From Candidatus Saccharimonadota bacterium (GTDB lineage Bacteria; Patescibacteriota; Saccharimonadia; QS-5-54-17), in contig SLRF01000061.1 in NCBI GenBank assembly GCA_007131065.1, positions 1 through 7,533 on the forward strand: a stretch of DNA of 7,533 nucleotides. The letters are read 5' to 3'. The notes below the pieces were generated by a model that did no database searches, was not told the origin of the DNA, and saw nothing but the letters and a program-made list of their open reading frames with translations. A program made the translations under genes and the position numbers. Shown here piece after piece: positions 1 through 6,153 of this stretch (the stretch's first letter is position 1; every line of letters begins with the position of its first letter).

Positions 1-8
1 CCTGTCTA

Positions 9-37
9 TTTACAGAATACTATTTTCAGTACATAAT
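9..37 (+). promoter_or_regulatory. Sigma70-type promoter of the CAP-domain gene
   Basis: A -35 box TTTACA (9-14) and a -10 box CATAAT (32-37) are separated by 17 bases; each matches the consensus at 5 of 6 positions. Transcription would begin near base 44, giving a leader of about 90 bases before the chosen ATG at 134. An overlapping TATACT (37-42) is another possible -10 but has no -35 at the right distance. Inferred from sequence only. Confidence 0.55.
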
Positions 38-44
38 ATACTCT

Positions 45-56
45 AAACACGTGTTT
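45..56. promoter_or_regulatory. Perfect 12-base palindrome at the predicted transcription start
   Basis: AAACACGTGTTT is a perfect inverted repeat lying just after the -10 box, where a repressor dimer could block initiation. A second, similar near-palindrome with 6-base arms (ACTTAC-GT-GTAAGT, 105-118) lies about 60 bases downstream, just before the ribosome-binding site. Both are centred on a CGTG-like core. They could be paired operator sites or short leader hairpins; no regulator is visible in the window. Confidence 0.35.
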
Positions 57-121
57 GGTTGGTGGTAACTGCTTTGTCTACCGCAAGGGGAGCAGCTAAG
101 AGATACTTACGTGTAAGTTTT

Positions 122-125
122 GGAG
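122..125 (+). promoter_or_regulatory. Ribosome-binding site that fixes the CAP-gene start
   Basis: GGAG ends 8 bases before the ATG at 134. The frame stays open back to a TTG at 59, but the extra 25 residues from there have no signal-peptide character and would sit ahead of a complete signal peptide. The ATG at 134 is therefore preferred. Confidence 0.7.
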
Positions 126-133
126 ATATAATT

Positions 134-679
134 ATGAGATATGCGATTTTAGCGCTAGTGGTGTTGGCGGCTTCGCTGATGCCTGTAAATGCACAGGCGA
201 TTGGCATCAACCATGCCGACTCCTATGCTCAGATTAATGCCTACCGAATGCAAAACGGCACACACTCTCTCATGCCACATGTAGCACTAGAAGCGGCCGC
301 TGAAACCAAAATAAATGACATGATTGAGAATAATTATTGGGGGCATTTCTCCCCTACAGATGAAGCTCCTTGGGATCTCATAGAAGAACAGGGCTACTCT
401 CAGCTGCATGCCGGCGAGAACCTAGCTATCGGATTTGCCGATAGCAAATCCCTCGTGAAGGGATGGATAGCCAGCACGCCGCACAGAGAAAACATGCTAG
501 CAGACTACGAACATATTGGTATCGCCTACGGCCAAGCTCATATCGGGCATCGTCATGGCACGTTAGTGGTGGCTATGTTTGCCTCACCGCAACCGGCACT
601 CGCCAGTATAGGAAGCAACCTAGGTCAAACTATACGAAATCTACTAAGTGATCTGGTGATAATTCGACAATTTCCATAA
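134..679 (+). CDS. Secreted CAP/SCP-domain (CRISP/PR-1-like) protein
   Basis: A 181-residue exported protein of the CAP (SCP/PR-1) superfamily. Residues 1-22 form a Sec signal peptide: a short n-region, a Leu/Val/Ala-rich core, and a cleavage site after NAQA. The CAP domain spans about residues 28-152. It shows the family landmarks: an N-terminal helix with NAYRMQNG, YWGHFSP (H71), the AGEN motif (E95), W111 then STPHRENM (H117), YEHIGIAYG (E126), and a final strand ending in MFASP. These His and Glu residues match the positions of the metal-binding cleft in the family. A tail of about 30 residues follows, with no anchor motif. Bacterial CAP proteins are extracellular, but their activity is mostly unknown; roles in wall or lipid binding and host contact are proposed, not shown. 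The gene stands alone with its own promoter, converges on dnaE, and ends in TAA, the only non-TAG stop here. Confidence 0.88.
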   Translation: MRYAILALVVLAASLMPVNAQAIGINHADSYAQINAYRMQNGTHSLMPHVALEAAAETKINDMIENNYWGHFSPTDEAPWDLIEEQGYSQLHAGENLAIGFADSKSLVKGWIASTPHRENMLADYEHIGIAYGQAHIGHRHGTLVVAMFASPQPALASIGSNLGQTIRNLLSDLVIIRQFP

Positions 680-708
680 TAAGTTAAATAAATAACAGAT
701 GTAGATAT

Positions 709-729
709 AGTAAGCAGTAAGTAGTAAGT
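709..729. repeat. Three tandem heptads between the CAP gene and dnaE
   Basis: Three copies of a 7-base unit (AGTAAGC, AGTAAGT, AGTAAGT) stand head to tail in the 65-base gap between two convergent genes. Unit length and TAG content resemble the larger repeat blocks at 4477-4661 and 5881-6145. No convincing intrinsic terminator was found here: the best stem (722-727 with 742-747, TAGTAA/TTACTA) is only A-T pairs and has no T tract. Confidence 0.6.
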
Positions 730-744
730 GATATGTAGAATTTA

Positions 745-3700
745 CTAAGCTTCACGAACTGTATCGACTAGCTCTATCTCCTTTAACGCATCGATGAGTT
801 CGTCACACACCTCGATAGCAAAAGGTAGCTTGATGCGGGTGCCTTTAATCTCGATGAAGGCAGTGCCCTCACCGGAATATTTATCCAGCGTGCGCTTGAT
901 GTCCTGGAGCGTATCCTGGTCTCGCCCGCCAGCTTCGGGGAGGTGTATCTCTATCGATTTGGCAGCAAGGCTACCACCCGGGTCAATCTCTTCGGCTGTT
1001 GAGGTTTCCGAGTCGGCATTGCTTGCAGGCGGCGGAGTCTCCGCAGATGCATCCTCTGGCTCCTGAGGTTCGGGCGGAGGCGGAGCCTCCATCTGGTCTT
1101 TTTCGGATATCTCACGGACCTTGTCCGCCATAATTTTAATCTCCTGGCCGCGCTTACCGTCCCTATCCTTGGTATTCACCTTGCCTTGAACTAGGAGGAC
1201 TCTGTCCACCTCCCAAAGGTCACGCGAGGATTCATAAGTTTTAGGAAATACTATTATCTCCAGCTCCCCGGTCTTATCTTCAACTTTCACGAAGGCCATA
1301 TTGGCACCGTTCTTGGTGGTTATTTCACGAACTGCCGTTACTAATCCACCGATTTGCACATTCGCCCCTTCGCGGTCTTTGGTGATGCGATCGATAGCCA
1401 TAGCTTTTTCGACCAAGAAGCCCTCATACGGATCTAGCGGATGCGAAGACAGGTACACACCCAGTAGCTCACGCTCCCACTGCAAATAATCTCTTTCTTG
1501 CAGTGTCTCGTGCGAAGTATCGAAATCTAGCTTCGGCTGCATCGATTCGTCTATTACGGAATCTCCGAAAAGATCGGTCTGGCCGTTGGCCGCATCTTTC
1601 TGTAATTTCTGGGCGAATGAGACAATCTTGTCGAGATTGAAGAGTAAGGTGGCCCTATCTCCTAGTTCGTCGAACGCACCGGCCTTAATCAACGACTCCC
1701 AGGCTTTACGATTTACGCTTTTGACCGACACCCGCTTGGCGAAATCCTCCACGGAAGTAAATCTACCGTCTTCACGGGCGCGTAATATCTCCTCTACGGC
1801 TCCAACGCCGACGTTCTTGATAGCGCTCAGGCCGAAACGAATATCGTCTAGATCGTACTCTCCGCTATCTTCTTTTGGACGCACTGCGAACTCTACAAAG
1901 CTCTCATTAACATCAGGAGGGAGCACCTCAATTCCCATGTGTCGACACTCTGCTATCTCGATAGCTATACGGTCGGTATCCTCAAAATCACTGGTCATCA
2001 GAGCTGCCATGAAGGCCGCCGGATAGTGCGCTTTCAAGTAAGCCGTCTGATAAGCAATCAGCGCGTAACAGGCCGCGTGCGATTTGTTGAAACAGTAGGC
2101 TGCGAAATCTTCCAACTGTTTCCACAGCGTCTCCATCATCTCTTGGGAGGCTCCGGAGTGTTTGATGCCGCCATCGATAAACTCCTCACGCATTTTGGCC
2201 ATCAAATCGGCCAGCTTCTTACCGATAGCTTTTCTCAAGGTGTCGGCTTGGCCACCGCTGAAACCACACAGTTCGCGAGCTATCTGCATGACCTGCTCCT
2301 GGTAGACCAAGACTCCGTAAGTAGTAGATAGTGCATCCTCCATCTTCGGGTGCATGTACTCTATCTCCTTGCGCCCGTGCTTGCGGTCGATGAAATCGTC
2401 GATAAACTGCATGGGGCCTGGACGATACAAAGCTACCATGGCTACGATGTCGTCGAAACGGTTCGGCTCCAACTGCTTGATGTAGCGCTTCATGCCGGCC
2501 GACTCCAACTGGAACACACCGGTAGTGTCTCCTCTAGTAAATAGCTCGAACGTTTTCTCGTCCTCCATCGGTACTTCTGCGATGTCGATCTCTTGGCCGT
2601 ATACTTTTTTGATTATGCGAAGGGCATTCTTGATAATGGTCAAGTTGGAAAGGCCGAGAAAGTCCATCTTCAGTAGTCCCAGCTCTTCTACCGGCCCCAT
2701 GGAATACTGAGTAGATATCACGCCTTTTTGCGCCATTTCTAACGGGGTGTATTTAACTATCTCGTCCGGCGCTATCACCACTCCGGCAGCATGCACGCCG
2801 TGCGAACGGATAGTTCCCTCCAGGCGCATAGCCAGGTCGAATACACGTTTCGACTCAGTATTGGATTTATATTCATCTTTTAGCTCATCCACCTCCTCGA
2901 TACTGTCTCTAAGTGGTGTATGACGGCCCTGCACTGGCGGAGGCACCATCTTGGCTAGACGATCTGCATCGCCGTAAGGCACGCCGAGCACCCTGGCAGT
3001 ATCACGTATGGCATTTCTAGCTGCCATAGTTCCGAATGTCACGATATTGGCCACCTGATCGGCGCCGTATTTATCGATAGTGTAGTCGATTACCTCTCCG
3101 CGACGGGTATCCTGGATGTCTATGTCTATATCCGGCATCGATATTCGATCCGGATTCAAAAACCGCTCGAATAATAAGTCGTGAGCCAGAGGATCAAGGT
3201 CCGTGATACCAAGGGCATAAGAGACAATCGATCCGGCAGCGCTACCCCGTCCTGGGCCGAAAATAATCCCCTGCTCTTTACCCCAGATTATAAAATCAGA
3301 AACAATCAAAAAGTACCCGGCAAATCCCATGCTGTTTATGACTCCCAGCTCGTACTCGAGGCGTTCGATTACAGAATCATCAATCATACCTTTAGCAGTG
3401 TCTACATCTAGCTTGAGCGCCTCCTCACGACTTTTGTCGGTATAACGCCAGACCAAACCCTGATAGGATAGTTCGTCTAGATACTGCTTCTCGGTCTTGC
3501 CCTTCGGAGTATCGAACTTCGGTATCAATATCCCACCCAGTTCTATATCGACTTCACAGCGGTCAGCTATAGCTTTGGTGTTGGTAAGCACCTCCATACG
3601 ATCGCTCCAGCGACTGGCGACTTCTTCAGGGTCGGATACGAAAAGATGCATGTCCTTAAGCGACATTCGCTTAGTATCGGTCAGTTGCGAGCCAGTTTGC

Positions 3701-4428
3701 ACACACAGCAAGACTTCATGCGCGTCCTGATCTTCAGTGACGCAATAGTGGGCGTCGGAAGTCACTACCATCGGTATATCAAGCTTATCGCCTAGGGCTA
3801 AGATTTTATCGTTGACTTTGCGCTGTTCCTCCCATTCGTGACCGTGGTCTTGTAACTCCAGATAGTAGCGGTCTCCGAAGACGGACTTATACCATTTAGC
3901 GGTCTCTTCCGCCTCTTTGTCCCGCCCATTGCGCAGTGCTTCACCGATCTCACCGCCGATACATCCGGAAAGTACTATTATGCCTTCACTGTGCTTTTCT
4001 AGTAATTCCCTATCGATTCGTGGCTTGTAATAAAAGCCGTCCAGGTGCGCAGTGGTTGAGAGTCGCATCAAGTTCTCATAACCCTGGTTGTTCATGGCCA
4101 GAAGTATCAAGTGGAAAGGGTTGGCGTCCTTTTTGCCTTCTTTCTCGGTGTGTTTGCGCGGAGCGATATAAGCTTCAGTGCCGATGATGGGTTTGATATC
4201 GCGTTTTTTGGCTTCCTTGTAAAACTCTATGGCGCCGCTAAGCGTACCGTGGTCGGTAATAGCCACCGCCTCCATGCCCAACTCTTTAATCCTATCAAGC
4301 ATCTCCGGCACCTTCTGTAGCCCATCAAGTAAGCTGTAGTGCGTGTGATTGTGTAGGTGCACAAAGTCACTAGGCTTTATCTTGGCATCAGTTTTTGAGC
4401 TGCTTTTATCGGCAGTTTTATTAGTCAC
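745..4428 (-). CDS. dnaE: DNA polymerase III alpha subunit (replicative polymerase)
   Basis: The 1227-residue catalytic subunit of the chromosomal replicase, of DnaE type. An N-terminal PHP domain (about 22-230) keeps its metal ligands: H26/H28, D59-H60, E85, H106, C156, D225 and H227. The polymerase core follows, with GPGRGSAAGS (391-400), the aspartate pair D433/D435 in MPDIDIDI and the third catalytic Asp D589 in KMDFLGL. Fingers, thumb and helix-hairpin-helix regions run to about 900. QTDLFG (950-955) fits the internal beta-clamp-binding motif. An OB fold covers about 1020-1105. An acidic, proline-rich linker (about 1114-1150) leads to a C-terminal domain (about 1151-1227), where the tau-binding part lies in the family. 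The protein is slightly longer than E. coli DnaE (1160), mainly through this linker. The start is GTG with GAGGG four bases upstream. It is complete, with no intein or frameshift; the stop is TAG. Confidence 0.97.
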   Translation of the reverse strand: MTNKTADKSSSKTDAKIKPSDFVHLHNHTHYSLLDGLQKVPEMLDRIKELGMEAVAITDHGTLSGAIEFYKEAKKRDIKPIIGTEAYIAPRKHTEKEGKKDANPFHLILLAMNNQGYENLMRLSTTAHLDGFYYKPRIDRELLEKHSEGIIVLSGCIGGEIGEALRNGRDKEAEETAKWYKSVFGDRYYLELQDHGHEWEEQRKVNDKILALGDKLDIPMVVTSDAHYCVTEDQDAHEVLLCVQTGSQLTDTKRMSLKDMHLFVSDPEEVASRWSDRMEVLTNTKAIADRCEVDIELGGILIPKFDTPKGKTEKQYLDELSYQGLVWRYTDKSREEALKLDVDTAKGMIDDSVIERLEYELGVINSMGFAGYFLIVSDFIIWGKEQGIIFGPGRGSAAGSIVSYALGITDLDPLAHDLLFERFLNPDRISMPDIDIDIQDTRRGEVIDYTIDKYGADQVANIVTFGTMAARNAIRDTARVLGVPYGDADRLAKMVPPPVQGRHTPLRDSIEEVDELKDEYKSNTESKRVFDLAMRLEGTIRSHGVHAAGVVIAPDEIVKYTPLEMAQKGVISTQYSMGPVEELGLLKMDFLGLSNLTIIKNALRIIKKVYGQEIDIAEVPMEDEKTFELFTRGDTTGVFQLESAGMKRYIKQLEPNRFDDIVAMVALYRPGPMQFIDDFIDRKHGRKEIEYMHPKMEDALSTTYGVLVYQEQVMQIARELCGFSGGQADTLRKAIGKKLADLMAKMREEFIDGGIKHSGASQEMMETLWKQLEDFAAYCFNKSHAACYALIAYQTAYLKAHYPAAFMAALMTSDFEDTDRIAIEIAECRHMGIEVLPPDVNESFVEFAVRPKEDSGEYDLDDIRFGLSAIKNVGVGAVEEILRAREDGRFTSVEDFAKRVSVKSVNRKAWESLIKAGAFDELGDRATLLFNLDKIVSFAQKLQKDAANGQTDLFGDSVIDESMQPKLDFDTSHETLQERDYLQWERELLGVYLSSHPLDPYEGFLVEKAMAIDRITKDREGANVQIGGLVTAVREITTKNGANMAFVKVEDKTGELEIIVFPKTYESSRDLWEVDRVLLVQGKVNTKDRDGKRGQEIKIMADKVREISEKDQMEAPPPPEPQEPEDASAETPPPASNADSETSTAEEIDPGGSLAAKSIEIHLPEAGGRDQDTLQDIKRTLDKYSGEGTAFIEIKGTRIKLPFAIEVCDELIDALKEIELVDTVREA

Positions 4429-4452
4429 TCTTCCCTCTCGTTTTCTAGGTAT

Positions 4453-4461
4453 ATTTTAACA
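4453..4461 (-). promoter_or_regulatory. Extended -10 promoter of dnaE
   Basis: Read on the minus strand this is TGTTAAAAT: a TG extension one base before TAAAAT, which matches TATAAT at 5 of 6 positions. No good -35 lies 16-18 bases upstream, as is common with extended -10 promoters. The leader before the GTG would be only about 20 bases. The repeat block begins just upstream. Confidence 0.45.
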
Positions 4462-4476
4462 TGAACTAGTTCAGTA

Positions 4477-4620
4477 TTTAGGAATTAGTATTTAGTATAT
4501 AGGAGGTGATAGTTGTTAGGTTTGAGGTTATAGATGTTGCACCTAACACCTAATCACTAAAACCTATAACCTAGGCTAGCTTTATAACTTTACGAACTTT
4601 ATGAACTTTAAAACTAGTAA
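4477..4620. repeat. Heptad-periodic repeat block A, between dnaE and the surface-protein gene
   Basis: The first half is a run of degenerate 7-base units carrying TAG/TTA (TTTAGGA, ATTAGTA, TTTAGTA, TATAGGA; 4477-4504). The second half carries the complementary form (CACCTAA twice at 4540-4553, TCACTAA, AACCTAT, AACCTAG to 4574). It ends in an ACTTT-rich tail (4580-4620). The halves can pair: AGGTTATAG (4525-4533) with CTATAACCT (4564-4572), and GTTAGGT (4515-4521) with ACCTAAC (4541-4547). Parts recur at 5881-6145 in both orientations. The following bases 4621-4676 hold no gene, only short echoes such as TATCCTG twice (4641-4654) and ATTGC twice (4661-4670). Function unknown. Confidence 0.75.
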
Positions 4621-4676
4621 CTATCCCCTAAGCGAAGCGTTATCCTGTATCCTGCACCCTATTGCATTGCTCCATA

Positions 4677-4706
4677 GATAAAGCCAGATATGAATCTGGC
4701 TTTATC
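4677..4706 (-). terminator. Intrinsic-type hairpin terminator after the surface-protein gene
   Basis: A perfect 12-base stem (4677-4688 with 4695-4706; arm GATAAAGCCAGA) encloses a 6-base loop, 25 bases past the surface-protein stop. The outer stem has AAAG/CTTT, so in either direction the transcript ends the stem in a short U-rich stretch (CUUUAUC). There is no longer T tract outside the stem. It would shield dnaE from read-through of the strongly promoted gene upstream. Confidence 0.7.
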
Positions 4707-4712
4707 TGCTTG

Positions 4713-4738
4713 TTTCTAGTGTAAGAGGAAACTAGAAA
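4713..4738 (-). other. Small hairpin overlapping the surface-protein stop codon
   Basis: TTTCTAGT (4713-4720) and ACTAGAAA (4731-4738) form an 8-base perfect stem with a 10-base loop. The TAG stop (4732-4734) lies inside one arm. It sits directly ahead of the 12-base terminator stem and may stabilise the 3' end of the message. This is seen in sequence; the role is inferred. Confidence 0.45.
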
Positions 4739-5799
4739 GTTGCCGTTGCTATGAACTCTACCGAGGTGCTGTATACACCGGTAGGTGTAAGAGCATCTAC
4801 GTTGGCTCCGTACTCTATAGTGTACTTGGTCTCAGCTATCGGAGCAGTCGAAGTAGCTAGCTCTTCCTGGGAGTCTTCTACAAATGAGTACTCGCCGGCT
4901 CCTGCAGTATCGAACGGTGATGCTATCGATCCACCCTGAGTAGGTGTGGTCATATCATCTACGCGAAGTCCAAACTGCTCGGTTCCGGTGTCTGAAGCAG
5001 TCATAGTCGGTCCGAAGGGGTCTATCTCGTGTCCACCGCTCTCAAGCGTAGTACCTAAGTAAGTTACAGACATGCCATTTCGGGCGTTAGTAGCTACGTC
5101 GAAGAAGCTCTCTGCAGTTTGGAGTTCAGCGGTGTTTAGGATGCCTAAGTCGACTTCACTTCCGCCATCCTGACAGTCAACTCCGGTATAGACACAGAAC
5201 TGCAGAGTTTCCTGCACTCGAGCAGTTACATCTATGGCTTGTCCGGTCGAGAAAGCTAATCCTCCGTCATCTACTAGAGTAGAAGCTCCGGTATCAGAAT
5301 AAGTGTATAGTCTTGCCCAGAATTCGGTATTAGCAGCTGTCGGGTTAGTGACGCCGGATAGAACGACTTCTATAGTATCGTTGGCATTTACGGTCTCGAC
5401 TGAATCAAGCGGTACGGTAAATACGTTTTCGCTGGCTCCAGTAGTAGTTACAGTACCTGAAGTTACGGGAGAGCCCTCTATAGTTACGTCTGCATCAGCT
5501 CCATCTCCGTTGAAGCCAGTTGGTGCATCACAAGTAGTCCCAGGGAACGGGTCGTTGTCACAAACTTCAAATACGAAAGAACCGAGGTTGTCAGAGCTAG
5601 TTGCGTCAAAAGTAAACGTATACTCGACGTTGTTTGCTCCCGAAGCTGCAGAACTGAGCTGAAGCTGTCTATTCTCCAATTGCGCAGCTTGTAAGCTGGC
5701 AGGAAGGATAGCGGCTACAGCCAAAACAGCTATCTGGGAGATAGCTAGAATTTTGTGGCGAAGTGACAGCTTATATTTGATATTAGAGCGGTTTTTCAT
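4732..5799 (-). CDS. Acidic Sec-secreted surface protein, Saccharibacteria-type family
   Basis: A 355-residue exported protein with no named function. Residues 1 to about 38 are a signal peptide with a long basic n-region (K2, R4, K8, K10, R14, K16), a hydrophobic core (17-33) and a likely cut near LQA-A. The mature part is rich in Ser, Thr, Gly, Asp and Glu and strikingly acidic, with about 47 Asp/Glu against six Arg/Lys. It looks like all-beta domains: an N-terminal one (about 40-195; VEYTFTFDA, FVFEVCDN) and a C-terminal one ending YSTSVEFIATATF. Four cysteines form two close pairs, C80/C90 and C202/C209, which suggests disulfides. No transmembrane anchor or sorting motif is seen. I recall similar proteins as abundant secreted products of Saccharibacteria; a surface-coat role is inferred. 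The start is ATG with AGAGG five bases upstream. The gene has a strong promoter and terminator, so it is probably monocistronic, and it lies between repeat blocks. Stop TAG. Confidence 0.8.
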   Translation of the reverse strand: MKNRSNIKYKLSLRHKILAISQIAVLAVAAILPASLQAAQLENRQLQLSSAASGANNVEYTFTFDATSSDNLGSFVFEVCDNDPFPGTTCDAPTGFNGDGADADVTIEGSPVTSGTVTTTGASENVFTVPLDSVETVNANDTIEVVLSGVTNPTAANTEFWARLYTYSDTGASTLVDDGGLAFSTGQAIDVTARVQETLQFCVYTGVDCQDGGSEVDLGILNTAELQTAESFFDVATNARNGMSVTYLGTTLESGGHEIDPFGPTMTASDTGTEQFGLRVDDMTTPTQGGSIASPFDTAGAGEYSFVEDSQEELATSTAPIAETKYTIEYGANVDALTPTGVYSTSVEFIATATF

Positions 5800-5846
5800 T
5801 TTTTCCTCTTAACTTGTTTTTATGTTATTTCATAGGATATATGTCT

Positions 5847-5875
5847 ACTTTACACAACTATTTCAAAGCGGTCAA
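5847..5875 (-). promoter_or_regulatory. Strong sigma70-type promoter of the surface-protein gene
   Basis: On the minus strand, TTGACC (5870-5875) stands 17 bases from TAAAGT (5847-5852), matching consensus at 5 and 4 of 6 positions. The start point would be near 5840, giving a leader of about 40 bases with a good ribosome-binding site (AGAGG, 5805-5809). The -35 lies in AAGCTTGAC, which adjoins repeat block B and recurs next to the same repeat core at 6105-6113. Confidence 0.6.
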
Positions 5876-5880
5876 GCTTT

Positions 5881-6000
5881 AACTAGGTTATAGGTTTTAG
5901 CTGATAGCTGATAGCGGATAATTAACAATTTTAACGCGCAACCTAACGCTTAAACCTAACAACTGTCACCTCTCCTATATACAAAGTACTAACCCCTAGA
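5881..6000. repeat. Heptad-periodic repeat block B1, inverted relative to block A
   Basis: It begins with TAG-type heptads (AACTAGG, TTATAGG, TTTTAGC, then TGATAGC twice at 5902-5915) and passes into CTA/ACCT-type units (5937-6000). Bases 5883-5900 are the exact reverse complement of 4557-4574 (18 bases). Bases 5952-5996 match the reverse complement of 4481-4523 with five mismatches and a two-base gap. The two matches occur in nested order, so blocks A and B1 form long imperfect inverted repeats around the surface-protein gene. No coding potential was seen. Confidence 0.75.
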
Positions 6001-6010
6001 CCCTCGTTCG

Positions 6011-6145
6011 TAGGTGTTAGGTGTTAGTTTTTAGGTTGTAGTTGAAGTACAAAAAATATTTATTCAATAGTATGCTAATACCTGACAACTATAACCTATA
6101 ACCTAAGCTTGACTTTATAAACTTTAAACTTTAGAACTAGTAAGG
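6011..6145. repeat. Heptad-periodic repeat block B2, same orientation as block A
   Basis: Five clear tandem heptads open it (TAGGTGT twice, TAGTTTT, TAGGTTG, TAGTTGA; 6011-6045). After an A/T-rich stretch come complementary heptads (CCTGACA, ACTATAA, CCTATAA, CCTAAGC; 6081-6108) and an ACTTT-rich tail ending in AACTAGTAA. The tail region 6093-6143 is a direct copy of 4561-4620, lacking one tail unit. TAGGTTGTAGTTG (6032-6044) can pair with CAACTATAACCTA (6086-6098) with one G-T pair. On the minus strand this stem lies downstream of the ytxH-type genes and encloses a T-rich stretch, so it may help end their transcript. No gene was seen. Confidence 0.7.
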
Positions 6146-6153
6146 TGTAAGCC

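Noticed and set aside
57..120. Riboswitch or structured leader of the CAP gene
   Set aside because: Only short stems are found (CTGCT/AGCAG and a CC-GCAA-GG tetraloop hairpin); no known aptamer core was recognised.
59..133. TTG start giving a longer CAP protein
   Set aside because: The added 25 residues lack signal character and would precede a complete signal peptide; the ATG at 134 has a well-placed GGAG.
1586..2331. Plus-strand reading frames inside dnaE
   Set aside because: They overlap conserved DnaE core sequence on the other strand and show no family features.
5303..5662. Plus-strand reading frame opposite the surface-protein gene
   Set aside because: Shadow frame without a ribosome-binding site or recognisable domain; the minus-strand protein is clearly real.
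4477..6000. Insertion sequence or transposon
   Set aside because: Inverted repeats are present, but no transposase or recombinase lies between them and no target-site duplication was identified. Only a non-autonomous or recombination cassette remains possible.
4477..6145. Telomere-like TTTAGGG-style repeats
   Set aside because: Some heptads resemble plant telomere units, but they are short, degenerate, occur in both orientations between bacterial genes, and do not lie at a sequence end.
5881..6145. CRISPR array
   Set aside because: There are no identical repeats of 25-40 bases with unique spacers of fixed length, and no cas gene.
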